Source: Bactericera cockerelli (lineage: Eukaryota; Arthropoda; Insecta; Hemiptera; Triozidae). Taken from it: a stretch of DNA of 64,000 nucleotides. The notes below the pieces were generated by a model that did no database searches, was not told the DNA's origin, and was given only the letters and a program-made list of their open reading frames with translations. Both the position numbers and the translations under genes were made by a program. The stretch is taken from contig CM044958.1 in the NCBI GenBank assembly GCA_024516035.1, positions 1,109,566 to 1,173,565 on the forward strand, written 5' to 3'. Below are positions 35,566-47,900 of this stretch, piece after piece. The number at the start of each line of letters is the position of its first letter. The first letter of the stretch is position 1.

Positions 35566-36390
35566 TAAGATTCTCTTGAACTATTATCCTTATTTTTAAC
35601 CCAGTAAGAAAATTTGTCAGTCTTTTAAAACAGCAAAATAATTTCAACCAAATAAGATTTTAGCAAATGGGAAACAACACTTATTTAATTTAAGGACACA
35701 ATAAACAACGTCCAGCGAGAAAACGGGCGGAATCAATAGTCATTTTTGTAATACCTCTGTGGCGCCAAGTCTTGAATTGCGTATTATTATTATTATTTTT
35801 AAACATGTTAGATCAAGTTTTATTTACAATAAAATGGGTACATAGAATATGTACATAGAAATTTTGTAAATATTCTATGGATTGTCTAAGATAGAGAAAA
35901 CTGATGCTGAGCAATTACTTAAGTAATCAATTTGGTCTATTATAAATAAGTAATTGAACTAAAAACTAAGCACAGGTACAAACGTTTCAAAATACGTATA
36001 AAAAGAGACGAGGAAATAATAAACAAATAGATAACCAATATTGTTTACCTGTAATTATAACTGGTAAGTATAAATTATACAAGAGGATTAATTGTGAGAA
36101 AAAAAAACAACATAAAATAAGGCATCTTTACAGTTTGACAAGAAAATAGGTAACAATGTCCTTGGAAAAATATACTCAAGTTATAAAACCTAATGAAAAA
36201 CATTATTAGATCAGAATTATTAGCTAACAATTTTAACTTTGGCGATAGCTGTACGTGTACATATACAAGTAGACCAAGAGAATTGGTGGAAGTAAGATAC
36301 ACAAGATTTGGATCCTCAAGCCAAGTTTCTAATAGACGAAGATAAAAGGTTGTATTAACATTACACAGTATAATAAACTGTTACCTTATA

Positions 36391-37571
36391 CAGGGTGAGC
36401 ATAAAGTCTAACCACACCTCTTGTACCTCGAGAACCACTCAAGATAACGACCAGCGGTAAAATATGAGTTGCCTCCTTTTTTAGGGAATTGTTTTTGTTA
36501 ACTTCTTTTATTAAGATCTTTGAATAAAGTATAACTTGATTTGTTCATTTGTTGAAACTTCTGCCGGTCGGACATCTCTCTGGCTGGCGAAACCGACCAA
36601 AAATTAAAATCAACAGGTCAGAAATCAGAAAGATTGTTGTTGCAAACAGTTCAGCCACTGCTGGGGGGAGTTAATTGGAAAAGTTGGCTCGTTCTGAACC
36701 ACATAAGGTCTCAATAAGAAGTTAACATAAAAATATTCATCTTCCTGCAACTTACGGTTCACGAGTTATAGGTCAATGAATATTAGTCACGTAGCTGACC
36801 CTATTATATCTCGAAAACGGTAAATCATAGAGATCTGAAATTAATTGCAATGAATTTCACTTTTTATTGCCTTAAATTTTGATCTAAATTACTTTTGCGC
36901 TGCTAAATACAATTAGCTAAAACAATTATTAGACCTGTACTAAGTTATGGTTCAGAAAGCTGGATATTAAAACAAAGATGTTGAAAATAGTTTATGTTTT
37001 TGAAAACAAAGTACTGAGAAAGATATTTGGCCCTATTTATGATGATGGAGAATGGAGAAGAAGACATAATCGAGAACTGAGAGAGCTTTACACAGATGAT
37101 GACATTGTTGCAGTAATAAGATGTAGGAGATTGAGAAGGGCGGGCCATGTGATACGCAGACCAGATGACAACAATATGAAGAATGTCTGGGAAACAGAAA
37201 GCTTAGGAACAAGACCAAGAGGGAGACCCAAAAACAGATGGAAGGATCAAGTACTAAGAGACATGCAAAAGCTTGAATTACGCGAAGAGGACGCAGAAGA
37301 TCGAAACCGACGGAGGTAACAAATTGATGAGGCCATAAACCTACTGAGGATTCAAAGGCCAGGGTAAGTAAGTATCCATTTAAGATTCTTGAGCTGGTTA
37401 CCACCCAGAATAAACGGCCAGCTGCAGCACAATTTCCCCCCCCCCCAAATTCAATGCTCTTAAAAATGAGGTAACCTGTATTTCACCGCTTGTCAATCAA
37501 AATCTTGAGGGGTTCTCGAGATACAAGGGTGGGTGGAAGAGCTCACAGTGTGAGAATCCTGCCGTTAAAGC

Positions 37572-37607
<36 letters not shown>

Positions 37608-37637
37608 GGGGTGGGGTGAGACTTTATGATCACCTTG
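36391..37637. mobile_element. TA-flanked CAGGGTG element carrying a LINE relic
   Basis: Left end TA/CAGGGTGAGCATAAAGTC pairs with the right end ACTTTATGATCACCTTG. Inner inverted segments CTCGAGAACC/GGTTCTCGAG also pair. A LINE relic (36890-37385) and a repeat-H scrap with an A-run (37528-37602) are inserted. The ends resemble those of the 39.8 and 57.7 kb foldbacks. Confidence 0.7.
36890..37385 (+). pseudogene. LINE reverse-transcriptase C-terminal relic
   Basis: An uninterrupted stretch (36978-37319) encodes RKIFGPIYDDGEWRRRHN, RRLRRAGHVIRRPDD and GRPKNRWKDQVLRDM. These are the typical post-polymerase end of non-LTR retrotransposon ORF2. Upstream RPVLSYGSESW is in another frame, showing decay. 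Confidence 0.8.
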
Positions 37638-37713
37638 CATACAGAGATATACTCTGGACAATAGTTTCAGATAAAGAGAAGTGGTAAGTGAAGAGGATGA
37701 AATAAGGTAGACA

Positions 37714-37749
37714 GCGTTCTTAACACCTCGGCCGAGGTGTTAAGAACGC
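37714..37749. repeat. 36-bp perfect palindrome
   Basis: GCGTTCTTAACACCTCGG followed immediately by its exact inverse, with no loop. Confidence 0.9.
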
Positions 37750-37824
37750 CTTATACAAAAGAGACAGCACGGCAGAGTGTAAGGTAATACAGTTGTTATA
37801 CGCATGGGTTAAACACCCGGTACA

Positions 37825-37860
<36 letters not shown>

Positions 37861-37974
37861 CCCTGGACAATAGTTTAAGATAGACCAAGAAAAAAAGAAA
37901 TAAGAACAGAAAAGAAGTTCAAATAAGGTAGGGGGTAGACAGGATATATAATTATAAACCCAGGACAATCGTTT

Positions 37975-38765
37975 CAGATCGACTAAGAAAACTGGTCCAA
38001 ATAGGCTCGATAAGTCGACAACTTCACAAAGGTACCCGAGGACAATAGTTTCAGATCGACTAAGAAAACTGGTCCAAATAGGCTGGATAAGTCGACAACT
38101 TCACTAAGGTTCAGATCGACTAAGAAAACTGGTCCAAATAGGCTGGATAAGTCGACAACTTTACAAAGGTTCAGATCGACTAAGAAAACTGGTCCAAATA
38201 GACTAGAAAACTGGTTCAGATCGACTAAGGCTGGATAAGTCGACAACTTCACAAAGGTTCAGATCGACTAAAATAGGCTGGATAAGTCGACAACTTCACA
38301 AAGGTTCAGAGCGACTAAGGCTGGATAAGTCGACAACTTCACAAAGGTTGAAAACTGGTCCAAATAGGCTGGATAAGTCGACAACTTCACAAAGGTTCAG
38401 ATCGACTAAAATAGGCTGAATAAGTCGACAACTTCACAAAGGTTCAGATCGACTAAGGCTGGATAAGTCGACAACTTCACAAAAGTTCAGATCGACTAAG
38501 GCTGGATAAGTCGACAACTTCACAAAGGTTCAGATCGACTAAAGCTGGATAAGTCGACAACTTCACAAAGGTTCAGATCGACTAAGGCTGGATAAGTCGA
38601 CAACTTCACAAAGGTTCAGATCGACTAAAATAGGCTGGATAAGTCGGCAACTTCACAAAGGTTCAGATCGACTAAGAAAACTGGTCCAATTAGGCTGGAT
38701 AAGTCGACAACTTCACACAGGTTGAAAACTGGTCCAATTAGGCTGGATAAGTCGACAACTTCACA
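37975..38765 (-). repeat. Minisatellite next to the SGNH stop codon
   Basis: About 15 units of 40-60 bp built from GGCTGGATAAGTCGACAACT, TCACAAAGGTTCAGATCGAC and AAGAAAACTGGTCCAAATAG in varying order. It starts about 25 bp after the stop codon on the minus strand, so it is probably in the 3' UTR or just past it. Confidence 0.85.
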
Positions 38766-38787
38766 CAGGTCGATGATGACAGGGGTT

Positions 38788-38932
38788 CTACGCGTCGGAG
38801 TCCCGCTGTTCCATCTGCCCGATGGCCTGACTCAGGTAGTCCCGCAGCAGCTCAAATCCCTTCTGGTTGAAGTGGACCAGGTCCACACGGGGGGGCTTGT
38901 GACGCGGCGCATGCGCGAGGCGAGAGAAGTGG
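38788..38932 (-). CDS. SGNH gene exon 9 (residues 1694-1741), catalytic Asp-His and stop
   Basis: TTTCAG acceptor, phase 2, 47 full codons and TAG at 38790-38788. PPRVDLVHFNQKGFELLRDY is a textbook SGNH block V (D-x-x-H-x-N-x-x-G), followed by the C-terminal helix LSQAIGQMEQ. Confidence 0.92.
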
Positions 38933-41900
38933 CTGAAACACAGATCAGTATATCAGTATAAACAGAAAAGTGAGAAGTGGCTGAAACACAGAGGGTGTAC
39001 AATTCAAGGGTTGGGTTGTTGTTGTTGTTGTAGCCAGCTTGGCTACAGCTGGAGGGGTGAGTGATGGTCTCCAGCCAACTTTATTTCAAAGTTGGCTCGT
39101 CCTGAACCACATATTTCTATGTGCGATCAACCATCATGAGGACTTGGACTTTTCTTTATAAGCCATTAAATTAAACCAATAGAAAACTGTAAGCTAGCCT
39201 GGTTTGTAAGGGTTGGCTAGACTGTTCTCTGTTTATAGTCCTCTAGCGAGACACTGGTCTTCTCCCTGTTTAACGTCCCCCAGCCAGACTACAAGGATTG
39301 GGTGGAAGACATTGTCGCAGGCAATAACCCCGCCCTTTAGGTTATATGCACAAGATTCAATCATGAGAGAATACAGTGCTACCAAAAAATAGGGAAAACA
39401 TGAACACCATCAAGTATTGTTGAAGAAATGTTGGAAAACCAAGTTAAATGGTATGAAATACATCAATTGATTCATAAAATTTTTAAAATAAAAGAAAATG
39501 ATGGGAGGATGGCCCTGTGAGAGCAGAGAGCCAGCATTCATGACCCCGAAGTAATGTCATACGGTTTCGGGGTCATAAATGTGAGGTGTAAGAGGAAGGG
39601 TTTTAGTGGGTTCGGATATTCACGTGCCATGATATCAATCCCACACTCCCCAAAGAAATACTCGCTTTGAGGATCTTAGCGAAGATTTCCAAACTCTTAG
39701 ATAAAAAAAGTTAGGAGATATGTTTAAGTGTATACCTATATAATTTTCTATTTTTTTTTTATTTTTTTTTCCTTTTTATTGTATACAGGGTGTCCCACCA
39801 AACTTGGACACCTCAAATTACTCGGCCCCTGAAAGAGTTTTTGAAAAATAAAAAATCCTAGGGTACATGGTCTAATTATGCGGATTCAGTCATGAAATTT
39901 TTTTTATACAGGGTGGTTCAAAAGTCAGAAATTGAGGTGTCAACTTTCGATTTTTAAATAGATCGACCTGAATTTTATTTGATAATTTTACTTCTAAATG
40001 GTTCCTAAATACTTTTTTAAACAAAAATTTTACATACAGGGTGGTTTTTTTTCGACCAATTTTTTTTCTAAATCTCGAATAACTCAAGTTTGTTTAATTT
40101 TTTCGATAACAAGAATAGAGAGTGTTTGTGTAATGAAAACACGCACTTTCAATTGGCATCAAATTTTTTTATACAGGGTGGTTCACAAGTGAAATAATGA
40201 CTTGATTTTTTTTAAAACTGAGTTTTTTTAATTTTTTATTTGGGATTAATAATTCTTACCTAATTTTACACATTTTTTGTTAGTCATATCGAAAAACAAA
40301 ACTAAAGTGTTGTACAGGGTGAGACATAATTTTTTTGTGACACCCTGTATATGGGCAGTCAAAGAGACGTAAAATTAAATATAAAAACTAAATGTGCAAG
40401 AAAAACTTTGATTTTTAATGATATCAAAAAGTTATGGTGTTTTAACTAATATTGTCGCATGGACCACCCTGTAGATATTCTCTTAAACTATCATGTGGGT
40501 ACTCGAGGTTGTATAAAATTCAACGAAGACTTCGAATCGTGGGGAAAAACAAGTAAAAAACACGAATTTTGAAGCCATTTTCAATTTGGTGTACACACTG
40601 AATGATTTTAAAACTAGAAATAAAAAGTAGGTAGGTGTAGACACAAAATTGAAAATGGCTTTTTGAATTCATTTTTTTCTTTCAGATTTGGACTCCTCGT
40701 TGAATTTTAGACAATTTCGACTACCCATATGATGTTTTAAGAAAATATCTACAGGGTGGTCCATGTGACAATATTAGTTAAAACACCATAACTTTTTTAT
40801 ACAATTAAAAATCGAAGTTTTTTTACACATTTAGTTTTTATATTTAATTTTACGTCTCTTTGACTGCCCATATACAGGGTGTCACAAAAAAATTATGTCT
40901 CACCCTGTACAACACTTTAGTTTTGTTTTTCGATATGATCAACAAAAAATGTGTAAAATTAGGTAAGAATTATTAATCCCAAATAAAAAATTAAAAAAAC
41001 TCAGTTTTAAAAAAAAACAAGTCATTATTTCACTTGTGAACCACCCTGTATAAAAATTTTTGATGCCAATTGAAAGTGCGTGTTTTCATTACACAAACAC
41101 TCTCTATTCTTGTTATCGAAAAAATTAAACAAACTTGAGTTATTCGAGATTTAGAAAAAAAATTGGTCGAAAAAAAACCACCCTGTATGTAAAATTTTTG
41201 TTTAAAAAAGTACTCAGGAACCATTTAGAAGTAAAATTATCAAATAAAATTCAGGTCGATCCATTTAAAAATCGAAAGTTGACACCTCAATTTCTGACTT
41301 TTGAACCACCCTGTATAAAAAAAAATTCATGACTGAAACCGCATAATTAGCACATGTACCCTAGATTTTTTTATTTTTCAAAAACTCTTTCAGGGGCCGA
41401 GTAATTTGAGGTGTCCAAGTTTGGTGGGACACCCTGTATGTATATTGCTTCCATTTTTTCATTGTTATAATAACTATTTGTATTGTACAATGTACATATG
41501 TCTTTTATCTAATAAAGTGTTTAATAATAATAACGTTTATTTAGTTAGAGGCTGATTGGAACTCACGTTTCAAACACAGATATGTCCAGGCTCTTAGCTG
41601 CATACTTCTCCTGCTTGCCGCTTGCATCTACTTGCGATGTGAACATGACTTTCTTGAACTTATTCGCTGAAACGGAAATCATTGAGACTATCTTTAAAAT
41701 CCTTCTTTTTTAAAATTGTAATTTCAACACTGTTTTTTGATATCTAAATTATTTTTAAAAGTTTAAATTAGGGGAGAATCAAAAAATAATCTTGAAAGAA
41801 AAAGGGCTTAATAGTCTTAACACCTTTGAACAGATGGATTGATTAAGAGGACACAAGACCCATTTTGGACAGTAATGCCCAAATTCACAGTTCTTTTTAA

Positions 41901-44900
41901 TAATAGATATCTAATTATCTATCTATCTACCAAATTACAAATAATTTAACATTTTCAACCGATTAGGTACTTACAAAACCTTTCGACACTGATATTTTTC
42001 ATAATAGAATATTTCTATCCACAAATTTACAAATATGTAATTTAATTTTTTTAAGAGATTAGTAACCTACAGAACATTTTCGACACAGATATTTTTCATA
42101 ATAGAATATCCACGAAATTACAAATAATTTAATATTTTCAACCGATTAGGTACTTACAAAGCATTTTCGGCACAGATATTTTTCATAGTAGAATATCTAT
42201 CTAGGAAATTACAATTAATTTAATTTTTTCGACCGATTAGTTACTTACAGAACATTTTCGACACAGATATTTTTCATAATAGAATACCCACGAAATTACA
42301 AATAATTTCATATTTTCAACCGATTAGGTACTTACAAAGCATTTTCGGCACAGATATTTTTCATAGTAGAATATCTATCTAGGAAATTACAATTAATTTA
42401 ATTTTTTCGACCGATTAGGTACTTACAAAGCATTTTCGGCACAGATATTTTTCATAGTAGAATATCTATCTAGGTAATTACAATTAATTTATTTTTTTCG
42501 ACCGATTAGTTACTTACAGAACATTTTCGGCACAATGTAGTCCAGGGAAATGTACTTCATGAATTTGTAGAACTCATAGCGCCCGAGCATGCTATGATGA
42601 AACTTGGACTCCAGGTCACCTCCTGTTGAAGGAATGACGATGTTATCTGTGTTACTATGTTACAATTTTTCCTTTCTTAAAAGTGCACTGGTAGTCAAGT
42701 GGTCAACGCGCTAGTCTGGCAATCCAGGTAGCGTAGGGATCCGCTGGTTCGAATCCCACCCAGTGCATGAATTATTCCTCATTAATTTGAGTTTGTGACC
42801 ACATAATCATAAGACTCCGAGGGTTAGGTGGTAGAAAATGCTTTGAGCATTAACCTCGCCTGGTGGTTACCTTTCACTAAAGAGTATTAATATTACATAT
42901 TACTTTCCTTATTTTTACTCTAACTCGTTTGACTTAATTCACCCTGAAACTGGGACTTAAATTGAGCTGAAATTTTACATGGTTACCAAGGAGAAAAACT
43001 ACAGACAGTCTTATAAAGGTTTAGCATGCACCATTTTTCAAAAGTTGAGTTTTTAAATGAGCTTTTTCAAGTTTGTTCTGTGACTGTCTTTGGTTTTAAA
43101 CTCACTTTACTTAATATTTGTTAAACTGAGGACTTGAACCACCGACCTTTTACAAGTAGGTTACAAGTCGGCCGCCATATCGATCAACGTACTGAGATCG
43201 GTTTCTTAATGTATGTATATAACTTATTATTTTCTTGTTTTGTATTTTTAACAATCAAGTTTTATTTAAAAAAAAAAAACTCGATTAAAATTGTGAGTAT
43301 CAAGAAACATTGCAAAACGCTTCGCAATATTTCCAAAGAAAATGTTGCGGAGAACCGACTCAATAACGATAATATGCCACAGTTCATAGAGCGAATGCAC
43401 CGGTTATCGTAGGATCACCGAAGTTAAGCAACGTCCAGCAAGGTGAAGACTTCGTGATGCTGGCATTCCGGCCCAACCCAGGGTGGTTGTGTTTAATGAG
43501 GGTAGCAGGTTTGTGAGTTTCCTGCGAATGGAGGGTAACACCTCCGTCGTGATATTTTCAGTGAAACCCTAACAAATAACACTGCGACCTAATTAGATCT
43601 ATTGTGACCAGCTGATTCTATTTGGTTTTAACGTCCTGATTGAGATACATAGTCTGGGTGGGATTTTTTACCCTCCATTCGCTGGGAATCGTACCAGCTA
43701 CCCACATTAACCTCACCCAGTCTGGGTAGAGCCAGAAATGCCAGCCTCTCAGGTGTTTGGAGGGAACAGAATTTTCTTCGAAAAGTCTGCTCCAACCGAG
43801 GATTCAACTCGGGATCTCTGGACGACGGGCAGTAGTCACAACCATTACGCCACGGAGGCTGTGATATAGTATAGTATATTTATTTGTTTGTCAGACATTG
43901 AAAAATGTATAAAACATTGTCACCCTATCTAACTTACGGACTAACTTATGACTAATTCTCTTATTGTTCTAATAAGTAATAGAACTTATGGCTAATAATA
44001 TTCAAAAAGATATTAAAAAAGGATAGAATTCTCACCTTCCGAGGTTCTCATGTTCCTCAGGTGCAGGTAGAACGTCTTCTCCATGAGGGGCGTCATGTCG
44101 TGACTACTCTCATACCGGGTGACCGCCTGCACGAACTGGTAGAACTGGATGGCGCTCAGCCGCTGCAGGAAGTTGCGGTCGGCGCCGTCCTGTCTGCCGC
44201 CGAGCCTCTTGCCATACCTCTCGCCCAGGTCTCGCTTTACGGCCCGCTTCTTGAGTCTCGCCTCCAAGTCTCGCTTCTCCTTCTGCGTCAAATAGTCGAT
44301 GGTGAGCACGGCGGCGGCTTCTTCGACGCTCGACGCCACTTTGTTGTCGTTCATGTCGACGCACTTGCTGCTGTCTTTATTGTCGACAGAGTATTTGTTG
44401 CTGTCTTTATGGTCGACAGAGTACTTTTTGCTGTCTTTATTGTCGACAGAGTATTTGTTCCTGTCTTTATTGTCGACCGAGTATTTTTTGCTGTCGCTGA
44501 AATTCGAAGCTGACGAAGGCGCGCTTCGAGTCACGCTTTCTCCGCGGTTTTTCATTTTCCTCTCCGGTGGAGCGCCGATTTCTTCCGACGTCACATGCTG
44601 CGTCTCTCGACCAACGTTGGCTTCGTAGCTTCGTTTTTTCGACACGCTCGCGTCTTTTCGCTCACTTTCGACCGGAGAGTTCAAATATTTGAAGCCCGTC
44701 GTCGGAATTTCCATATCTGGAAGATAAGAAGGAGTGAGGTTATTGGCAAGGGAGGAGTGGGCGCTTTCGTAAGCACTCTCACTGGTCAAGTTGTAAAAGT
44801 GACTCACGGGGTTGTCATTTGTCAAGTTAGTATAAAAATCTTTTTCACCACTTGTGTGTAAAATACTCTCGCTATGATTAATGTAACTGTTTGAAGCGTG

Positions 44901-47900
44901 AAGGTATTCCGAACTTTGATAAGTGAAACTATTGTTGTTATTATTAATATTAAAATTAGTCTCAAGGTTTATGGCTTCGACATAAGTGTTGAGATAGGTG
45001 AGATCACAGTGTCTGTAATAACTTTCAGGTGAGTTATTAATTTGAACATTTGTGTGGGGCTGGTTTTGTGTGTGCACATCCTCAGATAACTCAGAGTGAT
45101 GGGGTAGAGGATTTTCTAAAGTGGAATTTATCTTGTTAATGATTTCCATTTTGCTATTCAATGAAGATTTGTTGCTGTGATCTCGTGCTGGTAGCATTGC
45201 TGGATTATAAACTGCAGGCAAAAAAGGACGTGGATAAATGTTGGCAACACAGGAAATTTCGGGACTGGGCAAACTGTTTGAACCATGTCTGGGTCCTTCT
45301 GAATCACTTTCAATATCAATCACAACGGCATCAGGTGGATTATTGACAACACAGCGCACTATCAAACTGCCTTCATTTTCTGTTACAAAACGATTACTTT
45401 GAACTTCACCTGGGTATAAATCACTGTCGACACTAGACAGTCTCCTATCAATAGTGCCCGCAGAAATATTACCACAACTATCAATTCCTCTGCAATTGCT
45501 GTCAGCAACGTTTGTATGAGGCCTTCTCATATCGATATTCAGATTGTTTGCATAGCAATTAACATTGGGTAATATTTCCTCACTTGGAAAGAAACGACTG
45601 TCAACCACATTGGGACAGAGGAGTTCCGCTGTTTCTGCATTGTTCTTCTGGGAGTTTGTATTGGTTTTCTGGTAGTCTCCTTGACATAGGTCATTGGAAA
45701 TGTAAGAAAAGCTGGGAATGGGGTTCTGAATACGACACAAGTTATTTGGAACTTCTCTCAATCTAGGATTCTGTTCGGGAAATTGTAAACTCACTGTTCT
45801 GTTTGAGGTATTTGCACAAACATTTGTTTCATTCACTTCCCAGCTAGATCCGAGCGAATGCATTGGAACAAGCTCAACGGAGGATCTACGCTCGTTAATG
45901 GAAGATCGCAGATTTTCAGGCAAATAGTTAGAGTCAATATCCCTGGGCGGATACACAACATTCTCAAGGTGGCTCAAACTCCAGCTATCTTGAATAGGAG
46001 ATAGTGGATCGTAGGACAAATAGTTGGAATTCTTGTCTCGGTAGGAACGCATGTCATTTTTTGAGTAGCTAATATTCAAGTTGCTTTCTTCATTGTTAGG
46101 TGAATAGTTAGGATGTTCATGCCTAGAAATATCATTTAACACACAACTAAAATTGGCATTGTTGACAGGGCGTAGATTATTCAGCAGACTAGCACCAATC
46201 TCGTTAGACAGGTTGTTCTTAACATAGGTCACATTGGGGTTGTTCTGTAGGTTACTCACCTCGTGCCCAGACCCAAGGGAGACGTGTCGCACATTGTTGG
46301 GAACCGCTGGAGTGGGGGAAGCTCCATAGTCGTGAAGTATGGCGTGTATGCTGTCATTGAGTAGCGACCCAGGGTATGTACTCTCGTCATTCAGCGTCCC
46401 GGGTGTTGTGTCATCGTGATTCTGTAGCGACCCATGGGTTGTATAGTTGTCATTCAGTAGCGTCCTATGGAAAGTATTGCTATCATTTAGCGGGGTCCTC
46501 AGTGGCTCAATGTCACCTCCCCAAGGTGTGGCTACAACATCCATTCCAATGGTTTTATTAAACTGCGTCCCAGAAGCTTTTGTGGACTGTTTAGCAAAGA
46601 ATTCCTTTTCAATGGATTTCAAAAAATAAGGACGAGAATCACGAACATCTGTTGTTGGCGTCGTAGAAGACTTACTGAGATCGTTCCAAATGATGTTGAC
46701 TACATCCAAATTATTGTCATCTTTTCCTCTGCTGGAGCTGGGTCCTCTCACTCCTCTCAGCTCTTCAGCGAGCGGCTGGTTGTTGGGTTTCTCACAAACC
46801 TTTTCTGTTGCTTCAACTTGGATAGCATCTTTCATGTTTGAGTCATCTATTTTGAAGTGTGATGTCTCCAGGGACTGTTCCATGTCATCAAAACAAAGAT
46901 TTTGAGCATTCCTGACTCTCAGAGGTCGTCGCGGGTCTTTCTGATCGGATGGTACGGATTCGATTCCTCTTCCACGGCTGGTTTTTTCCGAATGATCATA
47001 TTTATTACCGCCGCTTGCTATCGGGTCGTTCTCCATCTTGATTTCGATGAGTGTCTTTTGAATGAACCCGAGGACGTCCCGAAAAGATCTTTCTCGGTGT
47101 TTCTTCCCTGTGGAAGGGTCTGGTGGCTTTCTGCTACTAGGGCCTGGATTTCTTGGAGAGTTCTTGCCATCAGGGTTTGGATTTCCTGTGGAGTTTTCGC
47201 CATCAGGGTTTGGATTTCCTGTGGAGTTTTCGCCATCAGGGTTTGGATATCTATTAGAGTGGGTTCTATTAGAGCCTGGCTGTCTGGATGGGTTGTGGCT
47301 ATTACCTGGAGAGCGATTGGTAGTGGGTGACACACCAGAGGAGGTATCGTCAGAGCTGGTTGAAGGATGAACACGAGTACCGGTACCGAGGTTCTGTTTG
47401 AGCACCTGAAAATAAAGGAATATGCTTATATCTAATCTGTGTTTGAAATACATTCACATGTAATTTTTATTAAAAATAAAGTGGCTGTATGGGCTTATTT
47501 TTGGCCCACTGCCAATCTTCTAAAAAAAAAATAAGAAATACAATCACGGAACAAGTTCTATAAGTAAAAAAAAATCTTAAATTTAAATATACAAAAATCA
47601 TACTACTAGTACTCACTTTCTGTGTACGAAAAGTAAGAAGTAGTTTTACAAAAAATATTAAATCATAAAGCTGAAAATAGAAAGTTCAAGTACAAAGATT
47701 CTTAGGTCTACAGTTATTATTCAAATAAAACTACATTTTTTTTTTAATTAGACTAAAATATCATGTTGATGTTGTTGTACCCAGCTTGGCTACAGTTGGA
47801 GGGGGGAATGATGGTCTCCAACCAATTTTATTTCAAAGTTGGCTCGTCCTGAACCACATACATATTTCTATATACGATCAGACGGACTATATCGTCAGAT

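Larger units (their letters stand above)
33107..38787. other. Intergenic region between Nf1 and the SGNH gene
   Basis: No protein-coding gene found. Nf1 promoter and 5' non-coding exons should lie here, but none can be placed. It contains 5S-like fragments (33540-33600, 35690-35730), a SINE C, Harbinger-like MITEs, a TA-flanked element with a LINE relic inside, long A-runs (37577-37602, 37829-37856), a 36-bp palindrome and the 38.0-38.76 kb minisatellite. Confidence 0.7.

Noticed and set aside
39890..41332. Mirror-image small open frames (about 65 residues on both strands)
   Set aside because: They are the same foldback arm read twice; AT-rich and without homology.
43395..43565. 5S rRNA gene
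   Set aside because: Only the internal control-like part resembles 5S; the 3' half is replaced by a dispersed body shared with other copies.
44061..47370. Plus-strand and off-frame open frames across 44-47 kb
   Set aside because: Shadows of the single large minus-strand exon, which has consistent splice phases and codon pattern.
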